64,000 bases of DNA, taken from the NCBI RefSeq assembly GCF_029537485.1, contig NZ_JARPUS010000001.1, forward strand, positions 248,001 through 312,000, read 5' to 3'. The translations under genes and the position numbers were made by a program. Under the pieces are notes generated by a model. That model did not search any database. It saw only the letters and a list, made by a program, of their open reading frames with translations, and was not told the DNA's origin. Source of the stretch: Pseudomonas sp. GOM6 (GTDB taxonomy: Bacteria; Pseudomonadota; Gammaproteobacteria; Pseudomonadales; Pseudomonadaceae). Of this stretch, positions 19,170 to 32,855 are shown piece after piece; within the stretch, counting starts at the first letter, position 1, and each line of letters starts with the position of its first letter.

Positions 19170-21056
19170 ATGTCTGTCATGCGCTCTTCCCTGTCCTGGC
19201 TGTTTCTCCCCCTGTTCGCCCTGCTCAGTCTGTCGGCCATGGCTGAGCCGGAGGGCGCCGCCCAGGCCCTGCACCTGCTCAGTTATGTGGCGGCCGATTA
19301 CCCGGCAACCGTCGCCTCGGGCGAGGTGATCGATAGTGGCGAGTACGCCGAACAGCTGGAGTTCCTCGGTGTGCTGCAAGGGCTGGTCGTGGCCCTGCCG
19401 GCCAAGGCGGGTCGCGATGAGCTGGCCAGCGGTGTCGAAGCGCTGCGCCTAGCGGTACAACAGCGCCAGCCTGGCCAGCAGGTCGCCGATGCGGCGCGCC
19501 GCCTGGGCGGGCAGTTGGTGCAGCTATACCGGCTGAGCCTGACGCCAGCCATCACGCCGGACCCGGCGCGTGGCGCGCCGCTGTTCGCCCAGCACTGCGC
19601 CATTTGCCATGGCGACAGGGGGGCTGGCGACGGCCCGGCAGGGCTGGGACTGGAGCCGCCGCCGGCAAACCTGCGCGATGTTTCACGGCTCGATCAGCTG
19701 AGCCTGTATGACCTGTACAACACCCTGGGGCTGGGCATCGAAGGCACCGATATGCCGGCGTTCGCCGACCAGCTGGATGAGCGTCAGCGCTGGGATCTGG
19801 CCAGCTATATCGCTGGGCTCAGCTCCGCACCCAGCGACAGTGCTGCCCCCTTCAGCCTGGCTGAGCTGGCCGGCAAGACTCCGGCCGAAGTGGCGGCCGA
19901 GGGTGGTGATGCCGCGGCATTCCGTGCCCAGCGCGCCAAGCCGCCGCTGCAGCAGCGTGGCCCCCAAGAGCTGATCGACTACACCCGCAGCACCCTGGAG
20001 CGCAGCCTGCAGGCCTACCGCGCGGGCAACCACGAACAGGCGTATGACCTGTCGGTGGGCGCCTATCTGGAGGGGTTCGAGCTGGTGGAAAGTGCCCTCG
20101 ACAACCTCGATGCCGATCAGCGCAAGACCACCGAGCGTGCCCTGATGGCCTACCGCCAGGCGGTACAGGATGGTGCCAGTATCGCCCAGGCAGCACAGGC
20201 GTTGGAGCTGGCCAAGCGTGAGCTGGGCAAGTCGGCCGAGCTGCTCGGCTCCGGCGCGATGAATGCGTCGCTGACCTTTGTTTCCAGTTTGCTGATCCTC
20301 CTGCGTGAAGGTCTGGAGGCGATTCTGGTGCTGGCGGCGATCCTCGCTTTCCTACGCAACACCGGCCAGCAACAGGCGGTGCGCAGTGTGCACGTCGGTT
20401 GGGGGTTGGCGATTGTGGCCGGTTTCGGCACCTGGGCGCTGGCCGCCTACCTGATTGATGTCAGCGGTGCCCAGCGCGAGTTGCTGGAAGGCGCGACCGC
20501 GCTGTTCGCCAGCGTGATGGTGCTGTGGCTCGGCGTGTGGATGCACGACCGTCGCCACGCCGCCGCCTGGCAGGACTACATCAAGAGCAGTCTGGTCGGC
20601 GGCGGTGGCCGCTTTGGCTTCGCCGTGCTGGCCTTCTTCTCGGTCTACCGCGAGCTGTTCGAGGTCATCCTGTTCTATGAAACCCTGTGGCTGCAGGCCG
20701 GCCCGCAAGGTCACGGCATGGTGATCGGCGGTGCGGGCGCCGCGCTGCTGCTGTTGCTGGGGCTGGCCTGGGTGATCCTGCGGGGCTCGCGCAAGCTGCC
20801 GTTGGCGACCTTCTTCAGCGCCAACGCCGTACTGCTTTGCGTGCTCTCGGTGGTCTTCGCCGGGCATGGCGTGGCCGCGCTGCAAGAGGCGGGCGTGCTT
20901 GGCACCCGGCCGGTGGCCTTCTTCGAGTTCGATTGGCTGGGTATCCATCCGGACGCCTACAGCCTCTCGGCGCAGGGGCTGGCGCTGCTGGCCATCACGG
21001 TGCTCTATGGGCGCAGTTGGCTAGGTGAACGACGTCGCCTGATGGAGGCCAAATGA
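19170..21056 (+). CDS. cytochrome c / FTR1-type iron permease fusion
   Basis: A 628-residue exported membrane protein. After a signal segment (residues 1-25, ending SAMA) comes a helical periplasmic region, then a c-type cytochrome domain with the haem motif C143-A-I-C146-H147 and a probable methionine ligand in GTDMPAFADQL. The C-terminal half, from about residue 365, is an FTR1 permease with seven hydrophobic segments and both iron-channel motifs: REGLE at 379-383 and RELFE at 494-498. The haem domain probably oxidises ferrous iron before transport, replacing the multicopper oxidase of yeast FTR1; that is inference from the fusion. The ATG at 19170 follows a TTG in frame. Its stop overlaps the next start in ATGA. 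Confidence 0.92.
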   Translation: MSVMRSSLSWLFLPLFALLSLSAMAEPEGAAQALHLLSYVAADYPATVASGEVIDSGEYAEQLEFLGVLQGLVVALPAKAGRDELASGVEALRLAVQQRQPGQQVADAARRLGGQLVQLYRLSLTPAITPDPARGAPLFAQHCAICHGDRGAGDGPAGLGLEPPPANLRDVSRLDQLSLYDLYNTLGLGIEGTDMPAFADQLDERQRWDLASYIAGLSSAPSDSAAPFSLAELAGKTPAEVAAEGGDAAAFRAQRAKPPLQQRGPQELIDYTRSTLERSLQAYRAGNHEQAYDLSVGAYLEGFELVESALDNLDADQRKTTERALMAYRQAVQDGASIAQAAQALELAKRELGKSAELLGSGAMNASLTFVSSLLILLREGLEAILVLAAILAFLRNTGQQQAVRSVHVGWGLAIVAGFGTWALAAYLIDVSGAQRELLEGATALFASVMVLWLGVWMHDRRHAAAWQDYIKSSLVGGGGRFGFAVLAFFSVYRELFEVILFYETLWLQAGPQGHGMVIGGAGAALLLLLGLAWVILRGSRKLPLATFFSANAVLLCVLSVVFAGHGVAALQEAGVLGTRPVAFFEFDWLGIHPDAYSLSAQGLALLAITVLYGRSWLGERRRLMEAK

Positions 21057-21517
21057 GCGAGCGGGCCATGCGGGTGTGGATCGATGCCGACGCCTGCCCG
21101 CGCCTGGCGCGCGATCAGGTGGTGAAATTCGCCCTCAAGCGTGGCTTCGAGGTGGTGCTGGTGGCGGGCCAGGCCGTGGCCCGCCCCAACTTCGCCTGCG
21201 TGAAGCTGGTCGTCGTGCCCAGCGGCCCGGACGCGGCCGACGATCATCTGGTCGAGCATGCCGTGCCCGGTGAGCTGGTGATCTGCAGCGACATCCCGCT
21301 GGCCGACCGCCTGATCAAGAAGGGCGTGGCCGCCCTCGACCCGCGCGGGCGCGAGTTCGACGAGCGCAACATGGGTGACAAGCTGGCCACCCGTAACCTG
21401 TTCGCTGATCTGCGCGATCAGGGGCAGATGGGCGGCGGCCAGGCGGCCTACTCGGACAAGGATCGCCAGGCCTTCGCCAACTCGCTGGATCGCATCCTGA
21501 CCCGTCTGATGAAGTAG
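21053..21517 (+). CDS. YaiI/YqxD (UPF0178, DUF188) family protein
   Basis: A 154-residue cytoplasmic protein. Family marks are MRVWIDADACPRLARDQV at the start, SDIPLADRLIKKGVAALDPRGREF in the middle, and ATRNLF with the C-terminal ANSLDRIL. The DxDACP motif and the following conserved aspartates resemble a PIN/NYN-type metal site, so a nuclease activity has been suggested for the family; it is not established. The start overlaps the iron permease stop by four bases, so it is likely cotranslated. Its stop codon lies inside a REP-like inverted repeat. Confidence 0.92.
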   Translation: MSERAMRVWIDADACPRLARDQVVKFALKRGFEVVLVAGQAVARPNFACVKLVVVPSGPDAADDHLVEHAVPGELVICSDIPLADRLIKKGVAALDPRGREFDERNMGDKLATRNLFADLRDQGQMGGGQAAYSDKDRQAFANSLDRILTRLMK

Positions 21518-21572
21518 CCCGGATGTAATCCGGGGATGGCGCTGCCTGCTTCCCGAATTGCATCCGGGCTAC
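21514..21572. repeat. REP-like inverted repeat overlapping the yaiI-type stop codon
   Basis: GTAGCCCGGATGTAATCCGG begins at 21514 and its near-perfect inverse (19 of 21 bases) ends at 21572 with CATCCGGGCTAC. The element includes the TAG stop codon at 21515-21517 of the upstream gene. A second, separate hairpin of perfect 8-base arms (GGAGGCGC and GCGCCTCC, three-base loop) follows at about 21615-21633, flanked by CGTA and CCTACG. Both lie between convergent genes. Confidence 0.75.
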
Positions 21573-21657
21573 TCAAATGGGGCATCCGCGTATCAGTCGC
21601 ACAGATAGCCCGTAGGAGGCGCAAAGCGCCTCCACCCATCCTACGAGCCTGCTAGGG

Positions 21658-22128
21658 CTATCCGCACAGGTAGGTGCCGGTGCCCACGGCCACCAGTACA
21701 TCGTCCTCGTTGTGCAGCTCACTGCGCACCACCGCGACCTTGTTGCCGGAACGCAGCAGCACGGCGGTGGCGGTGAAGACCTGGCCGCGCCCCGGGCGCA
21801 GGTAGTCGATGCGCAGGTCGATGGTGCCCAGCTTGGACAGGCGCTGCATGCGCTCGGCCTGGCTCAGGTGCTGGTGCTTGTCGAAGGCGCCGATCAGCGC
21901 CATGGCGCCGCCAGCGACATCCAGAATCGACGAGATCACCCCGCCATGGAGGATGCCCTGGGTAAAGTTGCCGATCAGCTCCGGTTTCATCGGCAGATCC
22001 ATCACCACCCGCTCGCCGCTTAGCTCGACGATGCGAATGCCCAGGGCCTGATTGAACGGGATGCGCTGGAAAAAGCTTTCCACACCCTGGCGTTGTTCTT
22101 CGGAGAGTTGAAAGACGGACTGGTTCAT
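21658..22128 (-). CDS. PaaI/YiiD-type hotdog thioesterase family protein
   Basis: A 156-residue protein with the hotdog-fold thioesterase pattern: NFTQGILHGGVISSILDVAGGAMAL contains the H-G-G motif and the following helix acidic residue used by the PaaI-type active site, and LRIDYLRPGRGQVFTATAVLLRSGNKVAVVRSEL covers the central strands. Expected to hydrolyse acyl-CoA thioesters, substrate unknown. I choose the ATG at 22128 (MNQSVFQLSEEQRQG); the frame is open 68 codons further but without family similarity. It is downstream of elbB on the same strand with a 169-base gap and convergent with the YaiI-like gene. Confidence 0.88.
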   Translation of the reverse strand: MNQSVFQLSEEQRQGVESFFQRIPFNQALGIRIVELSGERVVMDLPMKPELIGNFTQGILHGGVISSILDVAGGAMALIGAFDKHQHLSQAERMQRLSKLGTIDLRIDYLRPGRGQVFTATAVLLRSGNKVAVVRSELHNEDDVLVAVGTGTYLCG

Positions 22129-22297
22129 GAGGGATTCCGGCGCTGCAGATGCCGCCAAGCTGCCGTAATCGGAATGGCTTGGCCAGTATCGGGGCAGGGC
22201 TGCCCCGAGGTTTGGCCGGATTGGCGTCGGCTGCCAGCGGCACGGCGCCGCTGTGTCGTTGGGCCTCGCGGCGCTCAGCCCAGGCGAGGGCCGCGCA

Positions 22298-22963
22298 TCA
22301 GTGCGGGTGGGCCAGCTCCAGCACCCGGTCAACCAGCTTGTTGATGCCAGAAGCGGCCTCGGCGATGGATTGCGCCAGCATGTAGGCCGGGGTACTTACC
22401 AGCTTGCGCGCCTCATCCTCGACGATGTCTTCGACGGTGCATTCGACATGCTGGCCACCCATGGCGACTAGGGCTTCGGCGGCCGGATCGTCTTCGGCGC
22501 CCAGGGTGCAACTGACGCCTTCGCCAAAGATCTTCACCGCCAGTGCCGGAGCGATGCAGATCAGCCCGATCGGCTTGCCCGCCTGAACGAAGGCCTGGGT
22601 CGCCGCCAGTACGTCGGGCTGCACACTGCAGCCCGCGCCTTCGACGGCGAAGTTGGAGAGGTTCTTGGCCACGCCGAAACCGCCAGGCAGGATCAGCGCA
22701 TCGAACTTGTCGACCTGCAGCTCGCGGACGTCGGCCACATCACCACGGGCGATGCGTGCGGCCTCGGTCAGGACATTGCGGCTTTCCGGCATTTCCTCGC
22801 CGGTGAGGTGGTTGATCACGTGCATCTGCGCGATGTTCGGTGCAAAGCACTGCACCTGGGCGCCGCGCTGATCCAGGCGCAGCAGGGTGATCACGCTTTC
22901 GTGGATTTCCGCGCCGTCATAGACGCCACAGCCGGAGAGGATGACTGCGACTCTTTTCTGCAT
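22298..22963 (-). CDS. elbB: ElbB (DJ-1/PfpI superfamily glyoxalase-like protein)
   Basis: A 221-residue cytoplasmic protein of the class I glutamine amidotransferase-like superfamily. It begins MQKRVAVILSGCGVYDGAEIHE, with the ElbB-specific S-G-C-G-x-x-D-G-x-E motif, and has the nucleophile elbow region KPIGLICIAPALA with the catalytic-type cysteine in ICIAP. ElbB is reported as a weak glyoxalase III and was first named for isoprenoid synthesis links; its true role is unsettled. A TTGGAGAA ribosome site precedes the ATG at 22963. It is divergent from the sterol desaturase family gene. Confidence 0.93.
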   Translation of the reverse strand: MQKRVAVILSGCGVYDGAEIHESVITLLRLDQRGAQVQCFAPNIAQMHVINHLTGEEMPESRNVLTEAARIARGDVADVRELQVDKFDALILPGGFGVAKNLSNFAVEGAGCSVQPDVLAATQAFVQAGKPIGLICIAPALAVKIFGEGVSCTLGAEDDPAAEALVAMGGQHVECTVEDIVEDEARKLVSTPAYMLAQSIAEAASGINKLVDRVLELAHPH

Positions 22964-23126
22964 GCTGTTCTCCAAGGAGTAGTCGGGGGTGTGCTGGCGA
23001 GTTTGACTCGCCGGCCCAGGCGCCGTCGAGTGTCGCCAAATGTCGCCCAGGCTGGCATTGGCTGTCGCGAGCGAGGGGCAGGGCGGGTCTAGGATCAGCA
23101 TAGGTCAAGCCAAGCCGTACCGAACC

Positions 23127-25479
<2,353 letters not shown>

Positions 25480-25498
25480 GGCCCCCAGGACATCTGCG

Positions 25499-27697
25499 AT
25501 GAATACCGAGGGATTGAGCAAAACCGACCTGCAGCAAGCCGCCGAGCAAGCGCTGCCGGTCGAGGTCGTGGTCGAACAGCCGGCGCCGGAGCCCGAGCCG
25601 GCCCCCGCGCCGCCGGCACCGATTCCGGGAGTGGACGACAGCTCCCTGTACATTCATCGCGAGCTGTCGCAGCTGCAGTTCAACATCCGTGTGCTGGAAC
25701 AGGCGCTGGATGAGTCCTACCCGCTGCTGGAAAGGCTCAAGTTTCTGCTGATCTTCTCCAGCAACCTCGACGAGTTCTTCGAGATCCGCGTGGCCGGCCT
25801 GAAGAAGCAGATCAACTTCGCCCGCGAGCAGGCCGGCGCCGATGGCCTGCTGCCGAGCCAGGCGCTGGCGCGGATTTCCGACATCGCCCACGAGCAGGTC
25901 GAGCGCCAGTACGCGCTGCTCAATGACGTGCTGCTGCCGGCCCTGGCCAAGCACCAGATCAACTTCATTCGCCGGCGTTACTGGACCACCAAGCTGAAGG
26001 CCTGGGTGCGTCGCTACTTCCGCGACGAAATCGCACCGATCATCACCCCGATCGGCCTCGACCCGACGCATCCCTTCCCGCTGCTGGTGAACAAGAGCCT
26101 CAACTTCATCGTCGAGCTGGAGGGGGTCGATGCTTTCGGGCGTGACTCCGGCCTGGCGATCATCCCGGCGCCGCGCCTGCTACCGCGCATCATCCGTGTG
26201 CCGGAAGAGATCGGTGGGGCAGGGGACAACTACGTCTTCCTCTCCTCGATGATTCATGCCCACGCCGACGACCTGTTCCAGGGCATGAAGGTCAAGGGCT
26301 GCTACCAGTTCCGCCTGACCCGTAACGCCGACCTGTCGGTCGATACCGAGGATGTCGAAGACCTGGCCCGCGCCCTGCGCGGCGAGCTGTTCAGCCGTCG
26401 CTACGGCGATGCCGTGCGCCTGGAGGTAGTGGACACCTGCCCGAAACACCTGAGTGATCAGCTGCTCAAGCAGTTCAACCTGGGTGAGAGCGAGCTGTAT
26501 CGGGTCAACGGCCCGGTCAACCTGACCCGCCTGTTCAGCATCACCGGCCTGGAAAGCCATCCGGAGCTGCAATACACCCCGTTCACTCCGGTGATTCCCA
26601 AGCTGCTGCAGAACAGCGACAACATCTTCAACGTGGTCGGCAAGCAGGACATCCTCCTGCTGCACCCCTTCGAGTCCTTCACGCCGGTGGTCGACCTGCT
26701 GCGTCAGGCGGCGAAAGACCCGCACGTGCTGGCGATCAAACAGACCCTGTACCGCTCCGGGGCCAACTCGGAGATCGTCGATGCCCTGGTCGAGGCCGCG
26801 CGTAACGGCAAGGAAGTCACCGCGGTGATCGAGCTGCGAGCGCGTTTCGACGAGGAGTCCAACCTGCAGCTGGCCAGTCGCCTGCAACAGGCCGGCGCGG
26901 TGGTGATCTACGGCGTGGTCGGCTTCAAGACCCACGCCAAGATGATGCTGATCCTGCGCCGCGAGAACGGCGAGCTGCGCCGCTACGCGCACCTGGGTAC
27001 CGGCAACTACCACGCAGGCAACGCCAAGCTGTACACCGACTACAGCCTGCTCACCGCCGACGTGGCCTTGGGCGAGGACGTGTCCAAGCTGTTCAACCAG
27101 CTGATCGGCATGGGCAAGACCCTGCGCATGAAGAAGCTGCTGCACGCGCCCTTCACCCTGAAGAAGACCCTGCTCGACCTGATCGCCTTCGAGACCCAGC
27201 AGGCCAGCGAAGGCAAGCCGGCGCAGATCATGGCCAAGTTCAACTCGCTGACCGACCCCAAGGTCATCCGCGCGCTGTACAAGGCCAGCCAGGCCGGGGT
27301 GAAGATCGACCTGGTGGTGCGCGGCATGTGCTGCCTGCGGCCTGGCGTCCCCGGGGTTTCGCACAACATCCAGGTGCGCTCGATCATCGGCCGCTTCCTC
27401 GAACACACCCGGGTGTTCTACTTCCTCAATGGCGGCGACGAGAAGATCTACCTGTCCAGCGCCGACTGGATGGAGCGCAACCTCGACAAGCGCGTGGAGA
27501 CCTGCTTCCCGGTAGAGGGGCGCAAGCTGATCCTGCGGGTGAAGAAGGAGCTGGAAAGCTACCTGAGCGACAACACCCAGGCCTGGGTGCTGCAGCCTGA
27601 CGGCCGCTACCTGCGTACCAGCCCCAGCGGCAATGCCAACCCGCGCAGTGCCCAGGCGGGCCTGCTGGAGAAGCTGACCACGCCACAGGTGCGCTGA
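25499..27697 (+). CDS. ppk1: polyphosphate kinase 1
   Basis: Reversibly makes long-chain polyphosphate from ATP. The 732-residue protein has a 45-residue Pro/Glu/Ala-rich leader ([14 protein letters not shown]) before the conserved N-terminal domain that starts at [15 protein letters not shown]. The PLD-like catalytic core holds the phospho-acceptor histidine H479 in [11 protein letters not shown] and a second histidine in [11 protein letters not shown]. The C-terminal region ends with [10 protein letters not shown]. Transcription is probably shared with hemB (19-base gap). It faces ppx, the enzyme that degrades its product, across a shared terminator. Confidence 0.97.
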   Translation: MNTEGLSKTDLQQAAEQALPVEVVVEQPAPEPEPAPAPPAPIPGVDDSSLYIHRELSQLQFNIRVLEQALDESYPLLERLKFLLIFSSNLDEFFEIRVAGLKKQINFAREQAGADGLLPSQALARISDIAHEQVERQYALLNDVLLPALAKHQINFIRRRYWTTKLKAWVRRYFRDEIAPIITPIGLDPTHPFPLLVNKSLNFIVELEGVDAFGRDSGLAIIPAPRLLPRIIRVPEEIGGAGDNYVFLSSMIHAHADDLFQGMKVKGCYQFRLTRNADLSVDTEDVEDLARALRGELFSRRYGDAVRLEVVDTCPKHLSDQLLKQFNLGESELYRVNGPVNLTRLFSITGLESHPELQYTPFTPVIPKLLQNSDNIFNVVGKQDILLLHPFESFTPVVDLLRQAAKDPHVLAIKQTLYRSGANSEIVDALVEAARNGKEVTAVIELRARFDEESNLQLASRLQQAGAVVIYGVVGFKTHAKMMLILRRENGELRRYAHLGTGNYHAGNAKLYTDYSLLTADVALGEDVSKLFNQLIGMGKTLRMKKLLHAPFTLKKTLLDLIAFETQQASEGKPAQIMAKFNSLTDPKVIRALYKASQAGVKIDLVVRGMCCLRPGVPGVSHNIQVRSIIGRFLEHTRVFYFLNGGDEKIYLSSADWMERNLDKRVETCFPVEGRKLILRVKKELESYLSDNTQAWVLQPDGRYLRTSPSGNANPRSAQAGLLEKLTTPQVR

Positions 27698-27713
27698 GCG
27701 GTCAGGTAAATCG

Positions 27714-27740
27714 AAAAGCCCCGCTTTTGCGGGGCTTTTT
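27714..27740. terminator. bidirectional intrinsic terminator between ppk1 and ppx
   Basis: AAAAGCCCCGC, a TTTT loop, then GCGGGGCTTTTT. Symmetric A- and T-runs let it serve both convergent genes. Confidence 0.9.
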
Positions 27741-27745
27741 CATAC

Positions 27746-29245
27746 TCAGCGTACGCTCAGGCTGAAGCCGATACGCGTCAGCCAGGTGGCTTCCTGTTCG
27801 AAGTCCGCCTGGGTCAGCGGATTGGCCTCCAGCCAGCCATCGGGGAAGGTCAGATCCAGGCTCTGCGGGCCCACACTGAACTGCACCTTGGGCATTTCCT
27901 GGGTGCCGCGAATGTGGTGGAAGAGGATGGCGAAGCGCAGCAGTACGCACAGGCGCTGCAGCTGAACGCCATCGTCACCGAAGTCGGCGAACTTGTCCTT
28001 GGGGATATTGCGGCGGTGGCCACGTACCAGCAGGGCCAGCATCAGCTGATCCTTGCGCGAGAAGCCGGCCAGGTCGGAGTGCTCGATCAGGTAGGCACCG
28101 TGCTTGTGGTACTGGTAGTGGGCGATGTCCAGGCCGATTTCGTGTACCCGCGCGCCCCATTGCAGCAGGTCACGGTGCCAATCCTCGTCCAGTTTCCAGG
28201 CCTCGGCCACTTCCTCCAGGACTTGCAGGGCCTTGCGCTCGACGCGCTCGGCCTGCTGCAGATCGACGTGGTAGCGCTCCATCAGCGCGCTCAGCGTGCG
28301 TTCGCGCACGTCTTCGTGATGATGGCGGCCTAGCAGGTCGTAGAGCACGCCTTCGCGCAGGGCGCCTTCGGAGTGATCCATGCGCTGCAGGTCGAGGGCA
28401 TCGAAGATGGCTTCGGCGATGGCCAGGCCGGCGGGGAAGATTTGCCTGCGATCCGGCTTGATGCCGTCGAAGTCGATCTTTTCCACGTCGCCGAGCTTGA
28501 GCAGTTTGCGCTTGAGCCAGGCCAATCCCTCCGGATTGATTTCACCGTTACCCAGGCCTGCGCCCTTGATGGCCAGGCCGACGGCGCGAATGGTCCCGGA
28601 GGCGCCGACCGCTTCCTGCCAGCCGAGGCGCTGCAGGCCCTGCTCGATGTTCATCAGCTCCAGGCGCGCGGCGGTATAGGCCTGGGCGTAGCGGGCTGGG
28701 GTGATCTTGCCGTCCTTGAAATAGCGCTGGGTAAAGCTGACGCAGCCCATCTGCAAGCTCTCGCGCAGCAGTGGCTCGAAGCGTTGGCCGACGATGAATT
28801 CGGTGCTGCCGCCGCCGATATCCGCCACCAGGCGCTTGCCCGGGGTGTCGGCGATGCTGTGCGACACGCCAAGGTAGATCAGGCGTGCTTCTTCACGACC
28901 GGAAATGACTTCTACTTCATGGCCGAGCAGTGCGTCGGCGCGGCGGATGAATTCATTGCGGTTACGGGCCTCGCGCAGGGCGTTGGTGCCGACGATGCGC
29001 ACGGCACCTTGTGGCAGGCCCTGGATCAGCTGGCCGAAGCGGCGCAGGCAGTCCAGGCCACGTTGCATGGCCTCTTCGCTGAGCATGCGTTCTTCGTCGA
29101 GGCCTGCTGCCAGCTGCACCTTTTCACCTAGCCGCTCGAGGATGCGGATCTCGCCATGATCGGCCTTGGCCAGCACCATGTGGAAGCTGTTGGAGCCGAG
29201 GTCGATGGCGGCAATCAGGGGGAACTGCTTGTCGGCATTGGGCAT
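27746..29245 (-). CDS. ppx: exopolyphosphatase
   Basis: Removes phosphate from polyphosphate ends. The 499-residue protein has the sugar kinase/Hsp70-like phosphatase fold: phosphate-binding loops [16 protein letters not shown] near the start and [14 protein letters not shown] around residue 145, and the catalytic-type glutamate in the first domain ([12 protein letters not shown]). The C-terminal HD-like helical domain carries the later histidines ([18 protein letters not shown]-like segment). The start ATG at 29245 is divergent from trxA with 218 bases between them, and its 3' end faces ppk1. Confidence 0.96.
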   Translation of the reverse strand: MPNADKQFPLIAAIDLGSNSFHMVLAKADHGEIRILERLGEKVQLAAGLDEERMLSEEAMQRGLDCLRRFGQLIQGLPQGAVRIVGTNALREARNRNEFIRRADALLGHEVEVISGREEARLIYLGVSHSIADTPGKRLVADIGGGSTEFIVGQRFEPLLRESLQMGCVSFTQRYFKDGKITPARYAQAYTAARLELMNIEQGLQRLGWQEAVGASGTIRAVGLAIKGAGLGNGEINPEGLAWLKRKLLKLGDVEKIDFDGIKPDRRQIFPAGLAIAEAIFDALDLQRMDHSEGALREGVLYDLLGRHHHEDVRERTLSALMERYHVDLQQAERVERKALQVLEEVAEAWKLDEDWHRDLLQWGARVHEIGLDIAHYQYHKHGAYLIEHSDLAGFSRKDQLMLALLVRGHRRNIPKDKFADFGDDGVQLQRLCVLLRFAILFHHIRGTQEMPKVQFSVGPQSLDLTFPDGWLEANPLTQADFEQEATWLTRIGFSLSVR

Positions 29246-29463
29246 GGTTCGGGGGGTCCCTATTCAAAACGCAGGCAGCCTGCCTCTCGCGGGCAAGCAC
29301 TCCAATCCCTTCATGTTAACCGCCCTGAGCCAGGATGCCGTAGTCTTTCATCAGTGGTATGAAATCCATTGATAGTGAAGGTCAATGGCGAGCGGCTTTC
29401 GGTGGGGGCGGATGCGGGCTATCATGGCCGCCAGTTTTTCGCTTCCGCACCCGGAGACTATTC

Positions 29464-29790
29464 ATGAGCGAGTTCATCACCAACGTCAGCGACAGCAGTT
29501 TCGAAGACGACGTGATCAAGGCCGACGGTCCGGTCCTGGTCGACTACTGGGCCGAATGGTGCGGTCCGTGCAAGATGATTGCACCGGTTCTGGACGAGAT
29601 CGCCCAGACCTACCAGGGCAAACTGAAGGTGTGCAAGCTGAACATCGACGAGAACCAGGAAACCCCGCCGAAGTATGGCGTGCGTGGCATCCCGACCCTG
29701 ATGCTGTTCAAGAACGGCAATGTCGAAGCCACCAAGGTCGGCGCCCTGTCCAAGTCGCAGCTGGCAGCCTTCCTCGACGCCAACATCTGA
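29464..29790 (+). CDS. trxA: thioredoxin 1
   Basis: General dithiol reductant of the cytoplasm, 108 residues. The redox centre is W32-C33-G-P-C36 and the cis-proline is in RGIPTLML. I start it at the ATG at 29464 ([16 protein letters not shown]), six bases after a CGGAG site; the frame is open upstream but unrelated to thioredoxin. TATCAT near 29420 is a candidate -10 box. It ends at an intrinsic terminator before rho. Confidence 0.97.
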   Translation: MSEFITNVSDSSFEDDVIKADGPVLVDYWAEWCGPCKMIAPVLDEIAQTYQGKLKVCKLNIDENQETPPKYGVRGIPTLMLFKNGNVEATKVGALSKSQLAAFLDANI

Positions 29791-29800
29791 GGCGTTGCGC

Positions 29801-29829
29801 AAAAGCCCCGCTACTCGCGGGGCTTTTTT
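29801..29829 (+). terminator. intrinsic terminator after trxA
   Basis: AAAAGCCCCGC and GCGGGGCTTTTTT around a 5-base loop, ten bases after the trxA stop. Confidence 0.92.
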
Positions 29830-29841
29830 CTGGGCGCGGGG

Positions 29842-29870
29842 TGGACGTCGCGCTAAACCCGGTGTTACAT
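29842..29870 (+). promoter_or_regulatory. candidate rho promoter with long pyrimidine-rich leader
   Basis: TGGACG (29842-29847) and TTACAT (29865-29870) are 17 bases apart. Transcription from here would give a leader of about 140 bases. The last 25 bases or so before the rho ATG are almost pure pyrimidine with no Shine-Dalgarno, a composition expected of a Rho-binding (rut) segment. Confidence 0.4.
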
Positions 29871-30019
29871 TCGGGCCTGCAACGGGTTCCTCGTTGCCTC
29901 TCACGCCGTCGCCGACGCACTCTTCCTGATAAGACCGAGCGATCCAGTCGCCTTCCTCGCGGCGCGGCCAGCTAAGCCCAAGTGCTTTTCCTCCCTCCTC
30001 TCATTTCTACGTCATTCCT

Positions 30020-31279
<1,260 letters not shown>

Positions 31280-31294
31280 TCCGAGCGTTGCCAC

Positions 31295-31325
31295 AAAGGC
31301 CGGGGAAACCCGGCCTTTGCGTTTC
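31295..31325 (+). terminator. intrinsic terminator after rho
   Basis: AAAGGCCGGG, a GAAA tetraloop, then CCCGGCCTTT followed by GCGTTTCT, 15 bases after the rho stop. Confidence 0.85.
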
Positions 31326-31332
31326 TGTAGCC

Positions 31333-31361
31333 TTCTGAATAACCCAGTTCGGCGCTAAACT
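31333..31361 (+). promoter_or_regulatory. candidate ubiD promoter
   Basis: TTCTGA (31333-31338) and TAAACT (31356-31361) with 17 bases between them, 28 bases before the ubiD ATG and just after the rho terminator. Confidence 0.45.
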
Positions 31362-31388
31362 TTGCGCCCCGACCTGTGAGGCCCAAGC

Positions 31389-32855
31389 ATGCAGTACCGC
31401 GACCTGCGCGACTTCATCCGTGAGCTGGAAAGCCGCGGTGAGCTCAAGCGCATCCAGACCCCGGTTTCTCCCGTGCTGGAGATGACCGAAATCTGTGACC
31501 GTACCCTGCGCAAGGGTGGCCCGGCGCTGCTGTTCGAAAACCCCACGGGCTTCGACGTGCCGGTGCTCGGCAACCTGTTCGGCACGCCCAAGCGGGTGGC
31601 GCTGGGTATGGGCGCCGAGGATGTCGGCGAGCTGCGCGAAATCGGCAAGCTGCTGGCCTTTCTCAAGGAGCCGGAGCCGCCCAAGGGGCTGAAGGACGCC
31701 TGGAGCAAGCTGCCGATCTATAAGAAGGTCATCAGCATGGCGCCCAAGGTACTCAAGGATGCACCGTGCCATGAGCTGATCGAGGAAGGTGACGACGTCG
31801 ACCTGTCCAAGCTGCCGATCCAGCACTGCTGGCCGGGCGACGTGGCGCCGCTGATCACCTGGGGCCTGACCATCACTCGCGGGCCGAACAAGGAGCGGCA
31901 GAACCTCGGCATCTATCGTCAGCAGGTGATCGGCCGCAACAAGGTGATCATGCGCTGGCTCAGCCACCGTGGCGGCGCGCTGGATTACCGCGAGTGGTGT
32001 CAGAAGCATCCCGATAAGCCCTACCCGGTCTGCGTGGCCCTGGGCGCCGACCCGGCGACCATCCTCGGCGCCGTCACCCCGGTGCCCGACACGCTTTCCG
32101 AGTACGCCTTCGCCGGCCTGCTGCGCGGCCACCGCACCGAGCTGGTCAAGGCCATCGGCTCCGACCTGCAGGTGCCGGCCAGCGCCGAGATCGTCCTCGA
32201 AGGCGTGATCCATCCGGGCGAAACTGCGCCGGAAGGCCCCTATGGTGACCATACCGGCTACTACAACGAGGTCGACACCTTCCCGGTGTTCACCGTCGAA
32301 CGCATCACCCGCCGTCGCGAGCCGATCTACCACAGTACCTACACCGGCCGTCCGCCGGATGAGCCGGCGATTCTCGGCGTGGCGCTGAACGAAGTGTTCG
32401 TGCCGATCCTGCAGAAGCAGTTCCCGGAGATCACCGACTTCTACCTGCCGCCGGAAGGTTGTTCCTACCGCATGGCGGTGGTAACCATGAAGAAGCAGTA
32501 CCCGGGCCACGCCAAGCGCGTAATGCTTGGTGTGTGGTCGTTCCTGCGACAGTTCATGTACACCAAGTTCGTTATCGTCACCGACGACGACATCAATGCA
32601 CGGGACTGGAATGACGTGATCTGGGCCATTACTACGCGCATGGACCCTAAGCGCGACACGGTGATGATCGACAACACGCCGATCGACTACCTCGACTTCG
32701 CCTCGCCGGTTTCCGGCCTGGGCTCGAAGATGGGTCTCGACGCCACCCACAAATGGCCGGGTGAGACCAGTCGCGAGTGGGGGCGGGTGATCGAGAAGGA
32801 CCCGGCGGTGACGGCGCGGGTCGATGAGCTATGGAAAGAGCTGGGCATCGATTGA
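31389..32855 (+). CDS. ubiD: 4-hydroxy-3-polyprenylbenzoate decarboxylase
   Basis: Ubiquinone pathway decarboxylase that uses prenylated FMN made by UbiX. The 488-residue length and start [22 protein letters not shown] are those of UbiD. The prenyl-FMN and metal-binding region is in [20 protein letters not shown] and HRGGALDY, and the catalytic E-x-R-x-x-E type region lies in [23 protein letters not shown]. The last base of the stop codon is the first base of the next gene's ATG, so the downstream flavin reductase is translationally coupled. Confidence 0.96.
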   Translation: MQYRDLRDFIRELESRGELKRIQTPVSPVLEMTEICDRTLRKGGPALLFENPTGFDVPVLGNLFGTPKRVALGMGAEDVGELREIGKLLAFLKEPEPPKGLKDAWSKLPIYKKVISMAPKVLKDAPCHELIEEGDDVDLSKLPIQHCWPGDVAPLITWGLTITRGPNKERQNLGIYRQQVIGRNKVIMRWLSHRGGALDYREWCQKHPDKPYPVCVALGADPATILGAVTPVPDTLSEYAFAGLLRGHRTELVKAIGSDLQVPASAEIVLEGVIHPGETAPEGPYGDHTGYYNEVDTFPVFTVERITRRREPIYHSTYTGRPPDEPAILGVALNEVFVPILQKQFPEITDFYLPPEGCSYRMAVVTMKKQYPGHAKRVMLGVWSFLRQFMYTKFVIVTDDDINARDWNDVIWAITTRMDPKRDTVMIDNTPIDYLDFASPVSGLGSKMGLDATHKWPGETSREWGRVIEKDPAVTARVDELWKELGID

